From Dugong dugon (taxonomy: Eukaryota; Chordata; Mammalia; Sirenia; Dugongidae): a stretch of DNA of 64,000 nt. The position numbers and the translations under genes are program-made. This document shows, in pieces, positions 34,440-46,296 of the stretch. Numbering within the stretch: position 1 is the first letter of the stretch; every line of letters starts with the position of its first letter. The notes below the pieces were generated by a model that worked only from the letters and a program-made list of their open reading frames with translations, ran no database searches and was not told the DNA's origin. Location: contig CM057481.1 of NCBI GenBank assembly GCA_030035585.1, forward strand, positions 54,693,128 to 54,757,127. Reading direction: 5' to 3'.

Positions 34440-36415
34440 ATTAAAAATGGGTGTTAAAATGCTGCTGGCAAAATTGGATGTCCATCTGCAAAAAAATGAA
34501 ACAGGACCCATACTTCACACCATACCCAAAAACGAATTCAAAATGGATCAAAGACCTAAGTCTAAAACCAAAAACTATAAAGATCATAGAAGAAAACAGG
34601 ATCAATGCTAGAGACCCTAATACACAACACTAACAGGATACAAACCATAACTAACAACATACAAATTCTGGAAGATAAGCGAGACAACTGGGATCTTCTA
34701 AAAATTAAACACTTATGCTCAGCAAAAGACTTCACCAAACAAGTATTAAAGGCTGTGAAAAAATGTTGGCTATTACAAATCCAACAAAGGTCTAATCTCT
34801 AAAATCAACAGGAAAATCCAACACCTCTACCACAAAAAGATAATCCAATTAAAAAACGGGCAAAGGAAATGAACAGACTCTTCACCAAAGAAGACATTCA
34901 AGTGGCTAACAGACAAATGAGGAAATGCTCTCGATCACTAGCCATTAGGGAAATGCAAATCAAAACCACAATGAGATACCACGTCACCCCCGGCATTACT
35001 GGCATGAATCAAAAAAATAGAAAATAACAAATGTTGGAGAGGTGGTGGGGAGACTGGAACTCTTATGCACAGCTGGTGGGAGTGCAAAATGGTACAACCG
35101 TCTTGGAAGATGATAACGGCGCTTCCTTAGAAAGCTAGAAATAGAAATATCATATGATCCAGCTATTCCACTCCTAGGAATCTATTCTAGAGAAATAAGA
35201 GCCGTCATACGAATAGACATACGCACAGAGATGTTCATTGCAGCATTGTTCACAAATAGCAAAAGATGGAAACAACCTAGACGCCCATCAACAGATGAAT
35301 GGATAAACAAACTATGGTACATACAGTAGAATACCACGTGGCAATAAAGAATAATGATGAATCTGCGAAGCATCTCACAACATAGCTGAATCCAGAGGGC
35401 ACTATGCTGAGTGAAAGAAGTCAGTCACAAAAGGACAAATATTGTATGAGACAACTATTATAAAAACTCATGAAAAGGTTTACACACAAAAAGGAACGAT
35501 CTTTGATGGTTACGAGGGAGGGGAGGGGTGGGGGTGGAAAAACACTAAACACACAATAGATACGTGGTAACTTTGGTGAAGGGTAACACAGTATACAATA
35601 CTGGGGAAGCCAGCACAACTTGTTCAGAGTAAGGTCATGCAAGCTCCATGGACAAATCCAAACTCCCTTAGGGACTGAATTGCTGGGCGGAGGGCTGTGG
35701 GGACATGGTCTCGGGGAACATCTAGCTGAACTGGCATAACACAGTTTATAAGGAAAATGTTCTACATTCTACTTTGGTGAGTAGTGTCTGGGGTCTTAAA
35801 AGCCTGTGAGCAGCCATTGAAAATAATCCACTGGTCTCACCCCTTCAGGAGCAAGGGAGAATGAAGAGAACAGGATATAAGGAAAAGATTAGTCCAAAGA
35901 ACTAATGGACCACAGCTACCACAGCCTCCAACAGACTGAGTCCAGTACAGCTAGATGGTGCCCAGCTACCACTGATAGCTCTGACCAGCATCACAACAGA
36001 GGGTCCTGGACAGAGTAGGAGAAATATGAAGAACAAAATTCTAACTCAAAAAAAAAGACCAGACTTACTGACCTCACAGAGACTGGAGAAATCTCGAGAG
36101 CATGGCCCCCGGACACCCTTTTAGCTCATTAATGAAGTCACTCCAGAGGTTCATCTTTTACCCAAAGATTAGACTGACCCATAGGACAAAACAAGACTAA
36201 AGAGGCACACCAGCCCATGGGCAAGGACTAGAAGGCAGGAGGGGACAGGAAAGCTGGTAATAGGGAAACCAAGGTCAAGAAGGGAGAGTAGTGACATGTC
36301 TTGGGGTTTTTAATCAATGCCATAAAACAATAAATGTACTAACTGTTTAATGAGAAGTTGGTTTGTTCTATTGTTCTATAAACCTTCATCTAAGGTTCAA
36401 TTAAAAAAAATAATA
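34440..36415 (+). mobile_element. 5'-truncated LINE-1 (3' ORF2 and 3' UTR)
   Basis: Begins in ORF2 (GCTGGCAAAATTGGATGTCC, as at 2250-2270), runs through the ORF2 end near 35460 to the G-rich tract at 35515-35540 and the 3' UTR, ending in an A-rich tail near 36415. It is the uninterrupted counterpart of 2240-4765 and shows what that element looked like without its nested copy. ORF2 frames are broken. Confidence 0.93.
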
Positions 36416-36527
36416 AAAATCACAGATACAATTGCAAAAAAATAAAGTAAAATGTTAACATTTAGCCAGAAGTCCTCAGGAGACCCTCATGGCCCTGTGA
36501 AATCACATTATAAGACTAATCACTGTG

Positions 36528-36739
36528 CGATGGGAGCCCCGGTTGCGCAGTGGTTAAGCACTTGGCTGCTAACTGAAAGTTTGGCGATTGGAACGTACCA
36601 GCTGCTCTGTGGAAGAAAGATGTGTCAACCTGCTTCCATAAAGATTACAGCCTAGCAAACCCTATAGTGCAGTTCTACTCTGTCCTACAGAGTTGATATG
36701 AGTTGGAATTGACTCAAGGGCAATGGGTTTGGTTTGGTT
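36528..36739 (+). mobile_element. Afrotherian SINE, long-body variant
   Basis: Head GGAGCCCCGGTTGCGCAGTG, extra body GTGGAAGAAAGATGTGTC, tail GGTTTGGTTTGG. TAATCA(C/T)TGTG is duplicated at 36517-36527 and 36740-36750. Confidence 0.93.
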
Positions 36740-36750
36740 TAATCATTGTG

Positions 36751-37544
36751 ACCATCTCTGATCAGGGCTTGTCTTACCAAGAACATACAGTATAACACTG
36801 AAAAGAGAGAAAAAGAAATAAAATAATTTTAAAAAAGAGAAAGAGAAAAAAATATGGGTATTAATACGTAAACTGAAGGAAACTGGGCATAATACATATG
36901 GAAATGAGTCACACTTTAAATCTCATTTCTCTTGTCCTCTACCTTGCTGACCAAGCAAAAACAAACATCCTTACCCTCTACCTGTTTTCTGATTAATAAA
37001 GAAAAGAAAAATGCAGAACATTCTGTGACCACAAGTTATGTCAGAAATGAATTTTAATGTTAGATATTTAGTAAAACTGAGAATTAAACATTTAACACAG
37101 ATTTTAAGATGTTTGTGTAAATAAACTTGTAGCAGTTCTGTCCACTCCCTCATCATCTATTCCTAACAAATCTGTTCTGTGCTCAATCCCTGCTTATAAG
37201 GCCTTCACGAACGTCTCAGAAATGCAATAAGTGATAGTCATTATTAATACTATTCTTGTAATTAACAAAACACACTTAGACAAAATGATAGAACATCTAA
37301 ATAACAAAAGAGGTCTTCCAACTCACCTCCTACCACCCTCAAGGAGAAACTGGATCACTTAAACTACAGTGGAACTGTATTAAATACGCTGAGGTTCGTT
37401 ACTATGACAATTGTTTTGTGTATCTAATACTTAAAACAAACCTAGTGTCTCTTTCATGGGGTTTTAGAAGTCCTTTGGAGTCTTCATCTTACCAAAAATG
37501 AAATTTAAGTGATCTGTTGGTAGGCACCTATGAAGAAAAAAGAA
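36751..37544. other. Intronic DNA, no gene seen
   Basis: A-rich at 36800-36860, otherwise unique-looking. No gene. Confidence 0.5.
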
Positions 37545-37690
37545 GTTCATTGAATGTCAGAGCTAGACGGGAATTCTAAGACCATCCAGTCAAATGGGAA
37601 GACTGAGACACAGAAAGGCAACTTCCCCAAGGTCATGGTGTGCTATGCAAGCATGTTTGATTTCAGGGCTGTAGTATCAGTAATAAATTA
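37545..37690 (-). mobile_element. MIR-like fragment
   Basis: AAATGGGAAGACTGAGACACAG and CTTCCCCAAGGTCATGG resemble reversed MIR sequence. Confidence 0.65.
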
Positions 37691-38740
37691 GTGAACTTTG
37701 CAAGACAGATTAAAGGGAATGGCCCTTGGTCTTATCTCAAGATAGTATATATCATGGAAATAAGATAAATTCTTTAATAGCAAAAATAAAGGTTAGCAAG
37801 TGTTAGTACTGACTACAGAACACTCGAGGTGACATGCTTCTAAAAGGTAAAAAAATAAAAAGGACAGATCAAACCTTTACATAAATTATAAGAGATGAAA
37901 GGGATGGGGTAGGGGGATCCTAGACAGAAAACGGACATATTGTGTAAAGAAGCCAGATAATTCCACAGCATATGAGTCAAAACACCTGGAGACCAGAAAA
38001 TAATCACGCGATTTGATTAGAGATGAAAACTTCCTGAACACAGAGATTTGCTTCCATCGGTTGGCTACTTCTATAATGTGAGCCCTGGGGATTGGTGGTG
38101 AGAGGCTGTGATTAAATTTTTAAAATATATTTTGAACCTCTACTTGAATAAAAATAATAATGATTTAAAAAGTGAGCTGCTAGTATGGTCACCTATATTT
38201 AACCTGAGTTTGAGAACCAAAATGGTTGGCTTTCTCAGTTTAAAAGCTTAACGTCAGAACCAGGAACATTTGACAACTCAACATCTATTAACTGTCTTGA
38301 AAATTTAACCCCAATCTTTACTCTTTTTCTCCAGAATTTTCCATAAATAAGGATTTTTAACAGTTGCCTAATTTGGCTGCCAATCATCAAAAAATTTTTC
38401 TAAGAACTTTAAATAATGGGTGTAATTTTGGGAGGAAATAAAAAATTACGGCCAAGCAACCCACTCCACCCAAAAACAGTCCCTGTTAAGGGAAGCTGCA
38501 CAGCTAGGCGATTTGAAAACTCCCTTGCTGCTGAAATGTAACTCAACAATTATCAGTTAAAAGGATCTTTATACATCCCATACACGTCTAGAGAAACTAA
38601 CTTCAGATCGTACCGAAAATCAGCTTTAGTCTCCTTTTAAAAAGAATTAACATTTCAGACATTTCTCAAGAACCCATTATGTGGTGCAATTACTGAGGAC
38701 CTGTATGTGTGTCTGACTGAAATGCCGATGACAGTCACAA
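37691..38740. other. Intronic DNA, no gene seen
   Basis: About 1 kb of AT-rich unique-looking sequence. Confidence 0.5.
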
Positions 38741-38741
38741 A

Positions 38742-38930
38742 CATTAACAAATACTGGGCGTTTATCCTGTACAAGGCATGGTGCTAAGTGCTTATCACAT
38801 ATTTCTAACAGAAGCCCTGTGAGCCAGGGACTTATTATCCCTGTTATGCAGACAAGGAAATTGAGGTTCAGAAAAGATTTGGACACTGCCCATCTAACTC
38901 CAAAGCCCAATCCCTGAAACATGTATACAG
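38742..38930 (-). mobile_element. MIR SINE
   Basis: GTGCTAAGTGCTTATCACAT, TTATTATCCCTGTTATGCAG and GAAATTGAGGTTCAG are reversed MIR words. Confidence 0.8.
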
Positions 38931-39025
38931 CAACCAGAGAGCAGGTCTAGCACATCATCAAATGCCTTTGGGCCAGAACTTCTTTGAATAAGTTTTAATT
39001 GGTAAATGGATCCCTAACAGAAGCA

Positions 39026-39334
39026 AGAGAGGCACTGGTGGTTTGGTGGTAGAATTCTCGCGCTTCATATGAGAGACCAGGTTCGACTGTCAGTTGACGC
39101 ACCTCGAGCGCAGCCACCATCCGTCGGTGGAGGCTTTTGTGTTGCTATGATGCTGAACGGGTTTCATCAGAGCTTTCTGACTAAGACAGACTACTTCTGA
39201 AAATCAGCCAATGAAAACTCGATGGATAACAATGGTCTGATGAGCAACCAGTCATGCAGACTGGTTTTGTTGTACACACAGACACTATGAGTTGAAGCCA
39301 ACTTGATGGCAGCTAACAACAAACAACAACAACG
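39026..39334 (+). mobile_element. tRNA-Gly-headed SINE with RTE body and tail
   Basis: Head TGGTGGTTTGGTGGTAGAAT and B box GGTTCGACTG resemble tRNA-Gly. The middle part (GTTGCTATGATGCTGAACGG, CTGACTAAGACAGACTA) resembles the RTE 5' region. The end (CTATGAGTTGAAGCCAACTT) is RTE-like with a CAACAA tail. ACAGAAGCA is duplicated at 39017-39025 and 39335-39343. Confidence 0.88.
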
Positions 39335-39343
39335 ACAGAAGCA

Positions 39344-40494
39344 GAGCAGGTTTAGAAAACCAGATTCATGAACCAGGAAAGAAGTCCCCAATGGCCATTT
39401 CAGGGTTATTTCTGATTTTTCCCCTTACTAGGTGATTATAAGCATGAGGAGGGAGGTAAGAAGATAATCCACGTCTTCTGGCAGAAAAACAGTGTACTTT
39501 ATGGTTCCTACAGGAGCCGCATGCCTTTTCTAAGGCTGGACTTGGGTCAGCATGCTTGGGTGTGCAAGTGAAGGATGTGAACATCAGAAAGGCTGCATCT
39601 TTCCTGTCTAGTTTCCTAAAATGACCGTTTGTTTTATTCCAATCAGTGGGACAAGCTGGCCACAGGCACTGGATACACTGCCTTCAGGCAGAAAACGAAT
39701 ACTGAGGAAGAAAGAGAAACACTTTCTGTTGATGTCAATGCTGCAGTATAAAAGGCACAGTCAAGATGATGGCCGCATCAGGAGAAAGACCTTTGATGTT
39801 ACAGACTGACATCAAGGACCTGCTGCTTGTGAAATCACAGATGTTAGGGTCCCATGGACTCTGAAAAGGCCACTCTGTTTTACCATTTAACTAAATCCAG
39901 ATAAGGGCGAGGGGGTGGGGAATAGATTCCAAAATAGAATTTCAATCAAACTCGAATAGTTTAAAAAAAAAAAAAAAGTTTCCTAAAAAGAAGTTGCTTT
40001 AAAAAGCAGAACTTAAATAAATTTTAAAAAGTTTCCCAAACAAAAAAGACAGCTTTTAACCCTTTTTTAAAAAGTCAAATATTTTAGGCCCTCGTTTGAT
40101 TAGAAGCTGTGCTTTTAGTTTTCATTGATTAAGAAAATGTCAGAAACCAAGAAAAAGATGAAATATATGGCTTTAGTAACAATTTGCACTTTGTTAAACA
40201 CGGCAACATCTAACTTTAGTTGAAAAAGAGACGTATGATGTATATGTAAGTGATAGGTATATTTAATTTACAAACTTTTGTGGGAAAATGGATTCACTGG
40301 CCCCTCAGAACTCCTCCAAAGGCCTGACTGTTTCTGCAGCCTAATCTGGGAACTAGTGATCTAAAACAATTACTTTTTGGAGTTTCTTGTGGTGGTGGTG
40401 GTGGTTGTTTTACCTTGAACTCACCTCAGCAATATTTGCCAGGATTAATCTATTTTATTAATTTGGCATAAATATACGTATATAACGTAATGTG
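39344..40494. other. Intronic DNA, no gene seen
   Basis: Unique-looking sequence with an A run at 39963-39977 and a (GGT)n stretch near 40390-40405. Short ORFs without homology. Confidence 0.5.
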
Positions 40495-40508
40495 TCCCAA
40501 GTACAAAG

Positions 40509-40725
40509 GAGTCCTTTTGACACAATGGTTAAGCGCTCAACTGCTCACCGAAAGGCTGGCAGTTCAAACCCACCCAGCAGCTCTAAGCTCTAGCTCCATG
40601 CGGGAAAGACCTGGTGATCTGCTGCCACAAGGATTACAGCCTAGAAAACCCTATGGGCAGTTCTACTCTGTCACTTGGGGTCACTGTGAGTCTAAATCGA
40701 CTCAACAGCACCTAACAACAATGAC
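40509..40725 (+). mobile_element. Afrotherian SINE, long-body variant with RTE tail
   Basis: Head GTCCTTTTGACACAATGGTT, body GGGAAAGACCTGGTGATCTG, tail GCACCTAACAACAATGA. Imperfect duplication of CCCAAGTACAAAGGA (from 40495) at 40726-40740. Confidence 0.9.
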
Positions 40726-40988
40726 CCCAAGCACAAAAGATCCTAAATAGCTGTTGGGTATTTTGCAACTTCAAGGGATCAATTTTACAAAAAGGCAACA
40801 TTTCCTTAGCCTGTCCTCCTCCTCCCCTCTCATCTCAAGTAAACAAAGTGCCACTGGACCACTCGTGCAGATTCGCCATCAGTATCTCCAAGATAGAGGT
40901 TCTAAGAAGCCGTACAATAAAGAAGCTTGGTTGATTTTATTTGCACTGGCATTTTCCAATCTTTCTTACGTTTCTTACGAATTAACTT

Positions 40989-41172
40989 CCAGGGTTCTAC
41001 AGCAGTGATCAGAATCTCCCATAGGGCTGGCTAAAACACATATTAATGGATCTCATCCCCAGAGTTTTTGACTCATTGGGCTTTGGGATAAGCCCAAAGA
41101 ATCTGTATTTCTAGCAAGCTCCCAGGTGATGCAGGGGCTGCAGGTTCTGGATCCCCTTTTCAGAACCACTAG
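40989..41172 (+). mobile_element. MER5A-like hAT-Charlie transposon
   Basis: CAGCAGTGATCAGAATCTCC, GAATCTGTATTTCTAGCAAG, CTCCCAGGTGATGCAGG and CAGAACCACTAGG follow the MER5A order. Confidence 0.8.
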
Positions 41173-41337
41173 GCTACAGAATATAGAATGTAGAAATATC
41201 ATTAGAGGTTCATTAAATTTACTGCCTTAGTTAGCTTTATGTCGAACTGAATTGAGAATTTTACATAAAAATTAAATGTCCCTGATTCAGAATATTCTGG
41301 ATTGTCTCCCACGTCCATGAGATATCAGAGGTCCTAA

Positions 41338-41510
41338 AAAACCAAAAAAAGCCAAATAGTTTGCCATCGAGTTGATTTCAACTCACAGCGACCCTCCAGG
41401 ACAGAGAAGAACTGCCCCGTGGAGTTTCCAAGGAGCGGCTGGTGGATTAGAACTGCCGACCTTTTGGTTAGCAGCTGAGCTTTTAAACACTGTGCTGCCA
41501 GGGCTACCAG
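41338..41510 (-). mobile_element. Afrotherian SINE
   Basis: Full-length minus-strand copy (CATCGAGTTGATTTCAACTC ... GCTGCCAGGGCTACC). Confidence 0.92.
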
Positions 41511-42830
41511 TGGTCTTAAGTGCCCATAAAATGACCACAATGATCCATACTTATTAGCACTGTACTGTGAATTCTATCAACCTTATGCTACTTAATAAGT
41601 TTAAAAAGTTTTCAAGCATGTGATTTTAATACAAGCATGGAAAACTAGTCAAAAAATTGAAATCAATTTTGCAAATGCTTGAATGTTTTTTGATTTATAT
41701 TATTTTATAATGATATTAAAGTATTAAAATAATTAATAAACATTGGGAAAACACATATAACCCCAAGCTAAGGAAATTATGAAATCCGATAATGTAATCA
41801 TTTTTCTTTCTGGAACTCATAACATATTTAATATTTTGGCTCTCTTGGCTTTCTTGCTTGTTGTAATGGAGAAAGAATGCATCATCTTTACAGGCTCCTA
41901 ATACTATAAGAAGACTCCATTAAATTTCCAACACAGTTTGTTTATTCCACTATAATCAATACATTGTTTGTATTGAGAATGATAGGGTGCCGAACAAAAT
42001 ATAAAGTATCATTTTAGGTATATTATTTCTGGCCTAACAGATGACCAAAAACTAGACTCGAACGACAAAACTTGGCTGCAGTGGTGAATAAGAAAAGGAG
42101 GAAAGAAATGTTTCTCTGAATTATCAACTAGCAGTGGTGAAGATTCCTAAAAATATACTACAAGTTTGCAAAACAATTGCCTTAGCAACAGTAGTGCAAA
42201 TAAAAATCATATTTGAAACTCTAGCCAAAAACAAAAACAACAACAAAGAATTTTCAATAGCTTTCCTATAAATTCAATCACTACTGAACATATATTAAAG
42301 AACAACCTAGGGTGAACTAATCTCCTTGGCCGTCCAAGTCTTTTTCATACAAAAAGACTAGAACATTGATGGAATGCTTTACCTTCCCAAGATTTTAGAC
42401 ATCTTTAATGCTCTGGACAGGTGCTATGTAAGTGTGATATGTGGAGGCTGGCAATGAACCTGGATTGGAAGTATGAGTAAGATGTGTGACTAACAAGTCA
42501 AGAGCTGTCACTGAGCTCAGGTCTGAATGGAAGGCTGCTGGCAGGCAGGTCACAACTCCCTGTTACCAAGGGTTTGCTCTCTCCTAAGGAAGGCTGTTTT
42601 TGACAGGAAAGATCAACCATGCATGAGACACGTCAGCTAAACTACCTGCAAGATTTATGACAAAGAAAACGATGATTAATTCTTTTGTTTTGTTTTCTTA
42701 TTTGGGGGGAGGGGTAGGCGGGAGTGTGAAAACAGTAGTATTGGGTAGGTATAATAAGGGCATGTGAAGAGGGGAACTTGGAGATGATAGTAATAACTAA
42801 TATATTTAAGTTATTTATAAATATACGTCA
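41511..42830. other. Intronic DNA, no gene seen
   Basis: 1.3 kb of AT-rich unique-looking sequence without ORFs of note. Confidence 0.5.
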
Positions 42831-42833
42831 TTG

Positions 42834-43020
42834 AGCCCTGGTGGTACAACAATTAAGCACTCAGCTACTAACCAAAAGGTTGGCAGTTCAAACCCACCCA
42901 GCAGGTCTGTGGGAGAAAGACCTGGCGATCTGCTCCCATAAAAATTACAGCCTAGAAAACCTTACGGGCTGTTCTACTCTGTCACATGGGGTCACTAAGA
43001 GTCGAACAACGGCACCTAAC
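42834..43020 (+). mobile_element. Afrotherian SINE, long-body variant with RTE tail
   Basis: Head GAGCCCTGGTGGTACAAC, body GGGAGAAAGACCTGGCGAT, tail GGCACCTAACAACG. Confidence 0.92.
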
Positions 43021-43105
43021 AACGTATCATTTATTCTCAACCACAATACAGCAGCATCTCTTGAGCATTTTCCAACTATCTGGCACTGTGCTAAGTGCTT
43101 TAGAT

Positions 43106-43945
43106 CTGTGCTGTCCAATATGGCAGTCACGAGCCACGCATGGCTACTGGGCACTTGAAATGCTGCTCAGGCACTGAGGAACTTATCTTTTTATTATATT
43201 TAATTTATATCTAAAATTTAAAAACTTATCCTCAATTTTATTATTGGAAAACTTTTAGGTAAGTTTGAAGCAACTTGGGGATGTGAATCACCTCTTTCAA
43301 CGGTGAATTTTATAAAATCTAAATACAGATCAAGTAATTCTGATAAAAACTCAGCATCAAAACTGAGATGAGCTGTAGCTGTAAAATACATAGCTGGTGT
43401 TGAACACTTAGTATTAAAGTAAAAAGAAGGTAAAAATTCTTGTTAATAATTTTTGTAATGATTACACATTGAAATTATAATATTTTTGATATATTGGGTT
43501 GAATAAAATATATTATTAAAATTCATTTCACCTATTTCTTTTTACTATTTTTAATGTGGCTACTAGAAAATTTGAATTTACTGATGTGGCTCCTGTGAAG
43601 ACTGTGGTGGTTCAGTGGTAGAATTCTCCCCTTCCGTACGGGAGACCCGGGTTCGATTCCAAGCCAACGCACCTCATACATAGCCACCATCCACGTGTCA
43701 GCGGAGGCTAGCATGTTGCTATGATGCTGAACAGGTTTCAGCAGAACTTCCAGACCAAGACTGACTAGGAAGAAAGACCTGGCGATCAACATCCAAAAAT
43801 CAGCCAATGAAAACCCGGATCCACGACTGATCATGGGGGTGGTGTAGGACCGGGCAGCATTTTGTTCTGCTGTGCATGCAGTCCTCCTGAGTCAGGAGCC
43901 GTTTCAATGGCAGACAACAACAATGTGGTTCCTGTTCCATTTCTA
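43106..43945 (+). mobile_element. Old DNA transposon (hAT type), split by a SINE
   Basis: CTGTGCTGTCCAATATGGCA at the left is the terminal sequence of a common mammalian hAT-type MER element. The right part (GTGGCTACTAGAAAATTTGA) is interrupted by the SINE at 43597-43923. Confidence 0.65.
43597..43923 (+). mobile_element. tRNA-Gly-headed SINE with RTE body and tail
   Basis: The best copy of this family. The head GTGGTGGTTCAGTGGTAGAA with B box GGGTTCGATTCC and acceptor-like CCAACGCACC is clearly tRNA-Gly-like, and the anticodon position reads TCC. The middle matches the RTE 5' region (TGTTGCTATGATGCTGAACA, GACTAGGAAGAAAGACC); the end matches the RTE 3' UTR (GGACCGGGCAGCATTTTGTT). TGTGG(C/T)TCCTGT is duplicated at 43585-43596 and 43924-43935. 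Confidence 0.93.
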
Positions 43946-44110
43946 CTCAACAGCACCATGTTAGGTGAATTATATCACTGAGCCCTCACAAAAACTCTCC
44001 CAGAGTAGGTACTATTACTGCCATTTCATAGAGGAGACCACTGAGGCACAGAGAGAAGAGGAAACGTGCACAAGGTCACCCAGTTAAGTATTGCAGCCAG
44101 GCTAATCCTA
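43946..44110 (-). mobile_element. MIR SINE
   Basis: GGTACTATTACTGCCATTTC, AGAGGAGACCACTGAGGCAC and CAAGGTCACCCAGTTAAG are reversed MIR words. Confidence 0.82.
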
Positions 44111-44452
44111 GATTTTCAACAGGGGCACTGATTTTGGTTACATCTCAAGCATATTGAGGCACATCAGTTGGCATTAATGGGAATTTGGCAACCAAATTAT
44201 AACTTACTACAGTGTTTGGATACCCAGGTTACAAGGCTAAAGTCATAAGATTTGGTGCTACTTATAAATTCAGTCTTTTAAGATTAACCTAGCTGTCATA
44301 ACTATCAGCAAACATTTAACATGCAAGAAGAACAAAGGTCATTACTGCAGCCTGTCTTAGCAGACGAAGCATTCAAATTAAATTCCATCAAACCACACTG
44401 AGCCAATATACTTTGACAAGTACCTCACATTCAAAACCTCCAGAGCCTGGGG

Positions 44453-44477
44453 TTTTTTTTTTTTTTTTTTTTTTTTA
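44453..44477. repeat. Poly-T run
   Basis: About 24 uninterrupted T residues. Confidence 0.95.
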
Positions 44478-45360
44478 ATTTGCTCCCCCTTTCTCTTTAT
44501 CAAGAGACAAAAGAAAGCTCAGTAAAATGCTGAATGGTGTAAAAGAAAACGCAACAAAGTTAATAGGGGACTATGGATGGCCCTTCAAAATTTGTAAAAA
44601 CACAAAAACAAGAAGGCAAATTTCCATTCCTGCACAATATTGCTTTTGTTTAGCAGCCACGTACTGGTCTTGAAACGTGTGGGCAATAAATCAGCAGGCA
44701 TTATTTTAAATCAACTGGTTTTATGAAATAAGCCAAGAGTTGAAAGAGGCAGGACTAATTACCAGCATTCCTTGATGAATTACTTAGCGGCGTGTGCTAA
44801 GTCAATGTGCGTCTATGTCTTGATCCCCAATTTTATCCTGTACTTATTTCCCAGGAGGTAAAAGGAACATGTGGCTAATTAAGGCACAGATCTCCACCGC
44901 CAGAATTACTCAAGGTAAGATTTCTTTCGAGAAAAGAAAGGGCTCTTTGCCTGGTACTTATTAATCTAATTTTTACTACTTCACTAGAAAAACAGAGCTA
45001 ATCCTGTCACCTTTAGGCAGTCTGAACTACCATGCAGTGCTCAGAAAAAAATGTTACATATTTGTAATTTAGCCAATAAGAATTTCTTAAGCCTTTCCTA
45101 ACTGGCAAGAATGTCTCTGGTTTGTCGCTTCTAATTAAGACTCAACAAAATTTCCAGCTACTAAATTTTAATTATATAAAACTCAGGGCCAACAGGGGAG
45201 ATTATGACAAAGGTAGGCCCTGGTGGTAAGGTAGTAGAAATCTGAATTTTGCTTTTCAAGTGCAGGCCTCTTAACTACTTTATAACATTATTCACAATTT
45301 GGTGACTGAAAATCTTTTGTTCGTTTTTAAATTTCAAAATCTTTACACCTTGCTATCTTT
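44478..45360. promoter_or_regulatory. Repeat-free block, candidate conserved element
   Basis: About 880 bp with no repeat I recognise, between repeat-dense stretches. It contains several TAAT/ATTA homeodomain-type cores and one CATGTG E-box (ACATGTGGC near 44868), a sequence MITF/TFE and USF factors bind. Regulatory function is only inferred. Confidence 0.25.
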
Positions 45361-45363
45361 CCT

Positions 45364-45535
45364 CTGGAAACCCTGGTGGCATAGCGGTTAAGAGCTACGG
45401 CTACTAACCAAAACGTTATCAGTGCGAATCCACCAGGTGCCCCTTGGGAACCCTATGCAGCAGTTCTACTCTGTCCTTTAGGGTCGTTATCAGTTGGAAT
45501 CGACTCAGCGGCAATGGGTTTGGTTTTTTTTTTTT
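45364..45535 (+). mobile_element. Afrotherian SINE
   Basis: Full-length plus-strand copy (GGAAACCCTGGTGGCATAGC ... CGGCAATGGGTTTGG) ending in a 13-T run. Confidence 0.93.
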
Positions 45536-45539
45536 ATTT

Positions 45540-46296
45540 TTCTTCTAGAGAAGACCACTAGAGTTATAGAATGTGCACAAATCTCATCAATTTACCTGAC
45601 AGAGGAACTGTGCTCCTCAAAAAGTTGTGAGTGAACAGAACTTTTCCCAGACTCTTAAATGCGTTAGAGACAGCCAGTGTAATTACCCAAAAAATGCATG
45701 CATATGTTCTCCTAGTAAAAATAATAATCCTAATAAAGCCTTTGACCACCACCTCCTCCAATCCCAATACCCATTCCAGAGTAACTACTAGGAATCATTT
45801 GGTGGAGATTCACCTAGACCCTTTTCCAGAAAATTCTCTATTTTTTATAAAAGTGATTAAAACAATTCCTTTTCTACGATCATTCTCTACTTTAAATAAT
45901 AGCCTCTGACGTTATCTGCTTTATATGCTCTAATTTTAATTCATCTCATTTTCTCAAAGTTATACATTCATAAGCAAAAACATCTAACTTTATAAACAAG
46001 GTCTGAAAGATTGGTACATCATTGGGAATTAAATTTTCCTTAAAGTCCAAGCTGATACTCAAAGAAGTCAATAAAAAGAGACACATTCAGGCCAAGAGCC
46101 AATAGTCTAGTATTGCTGCAGCTATAACCTTGAGCAAAGCTGCTGTACTGATCTGCATATTTTAAAACGTAGATTCCACCCACTTATTTTAGTAGGACAA
46201 TGATAAAATTAGATTTTGCTTACCCATGTCCACAAATCTCTCTTGTTTAAGAGCATACCTACAGAAGGTAATCCATCAGGGAGTGGCCTTTCAAAC
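45540..46296. other. Intronic DNA, no gene seen
   Basis: Unique-looking sequence. ORFs of 67-92 codons at 45564-45909 have no recognisable domain. Confidence 0.5.

Noticed and set aside
43597..43675. A functional tRNA-Gly gene
   Set aside because: The tRNA-like part passes directly into SINE body and RTE 3' end and is flanked by a target-site duplication, so it is a SINE head. No TTTT terminator follows the acceptor stem.
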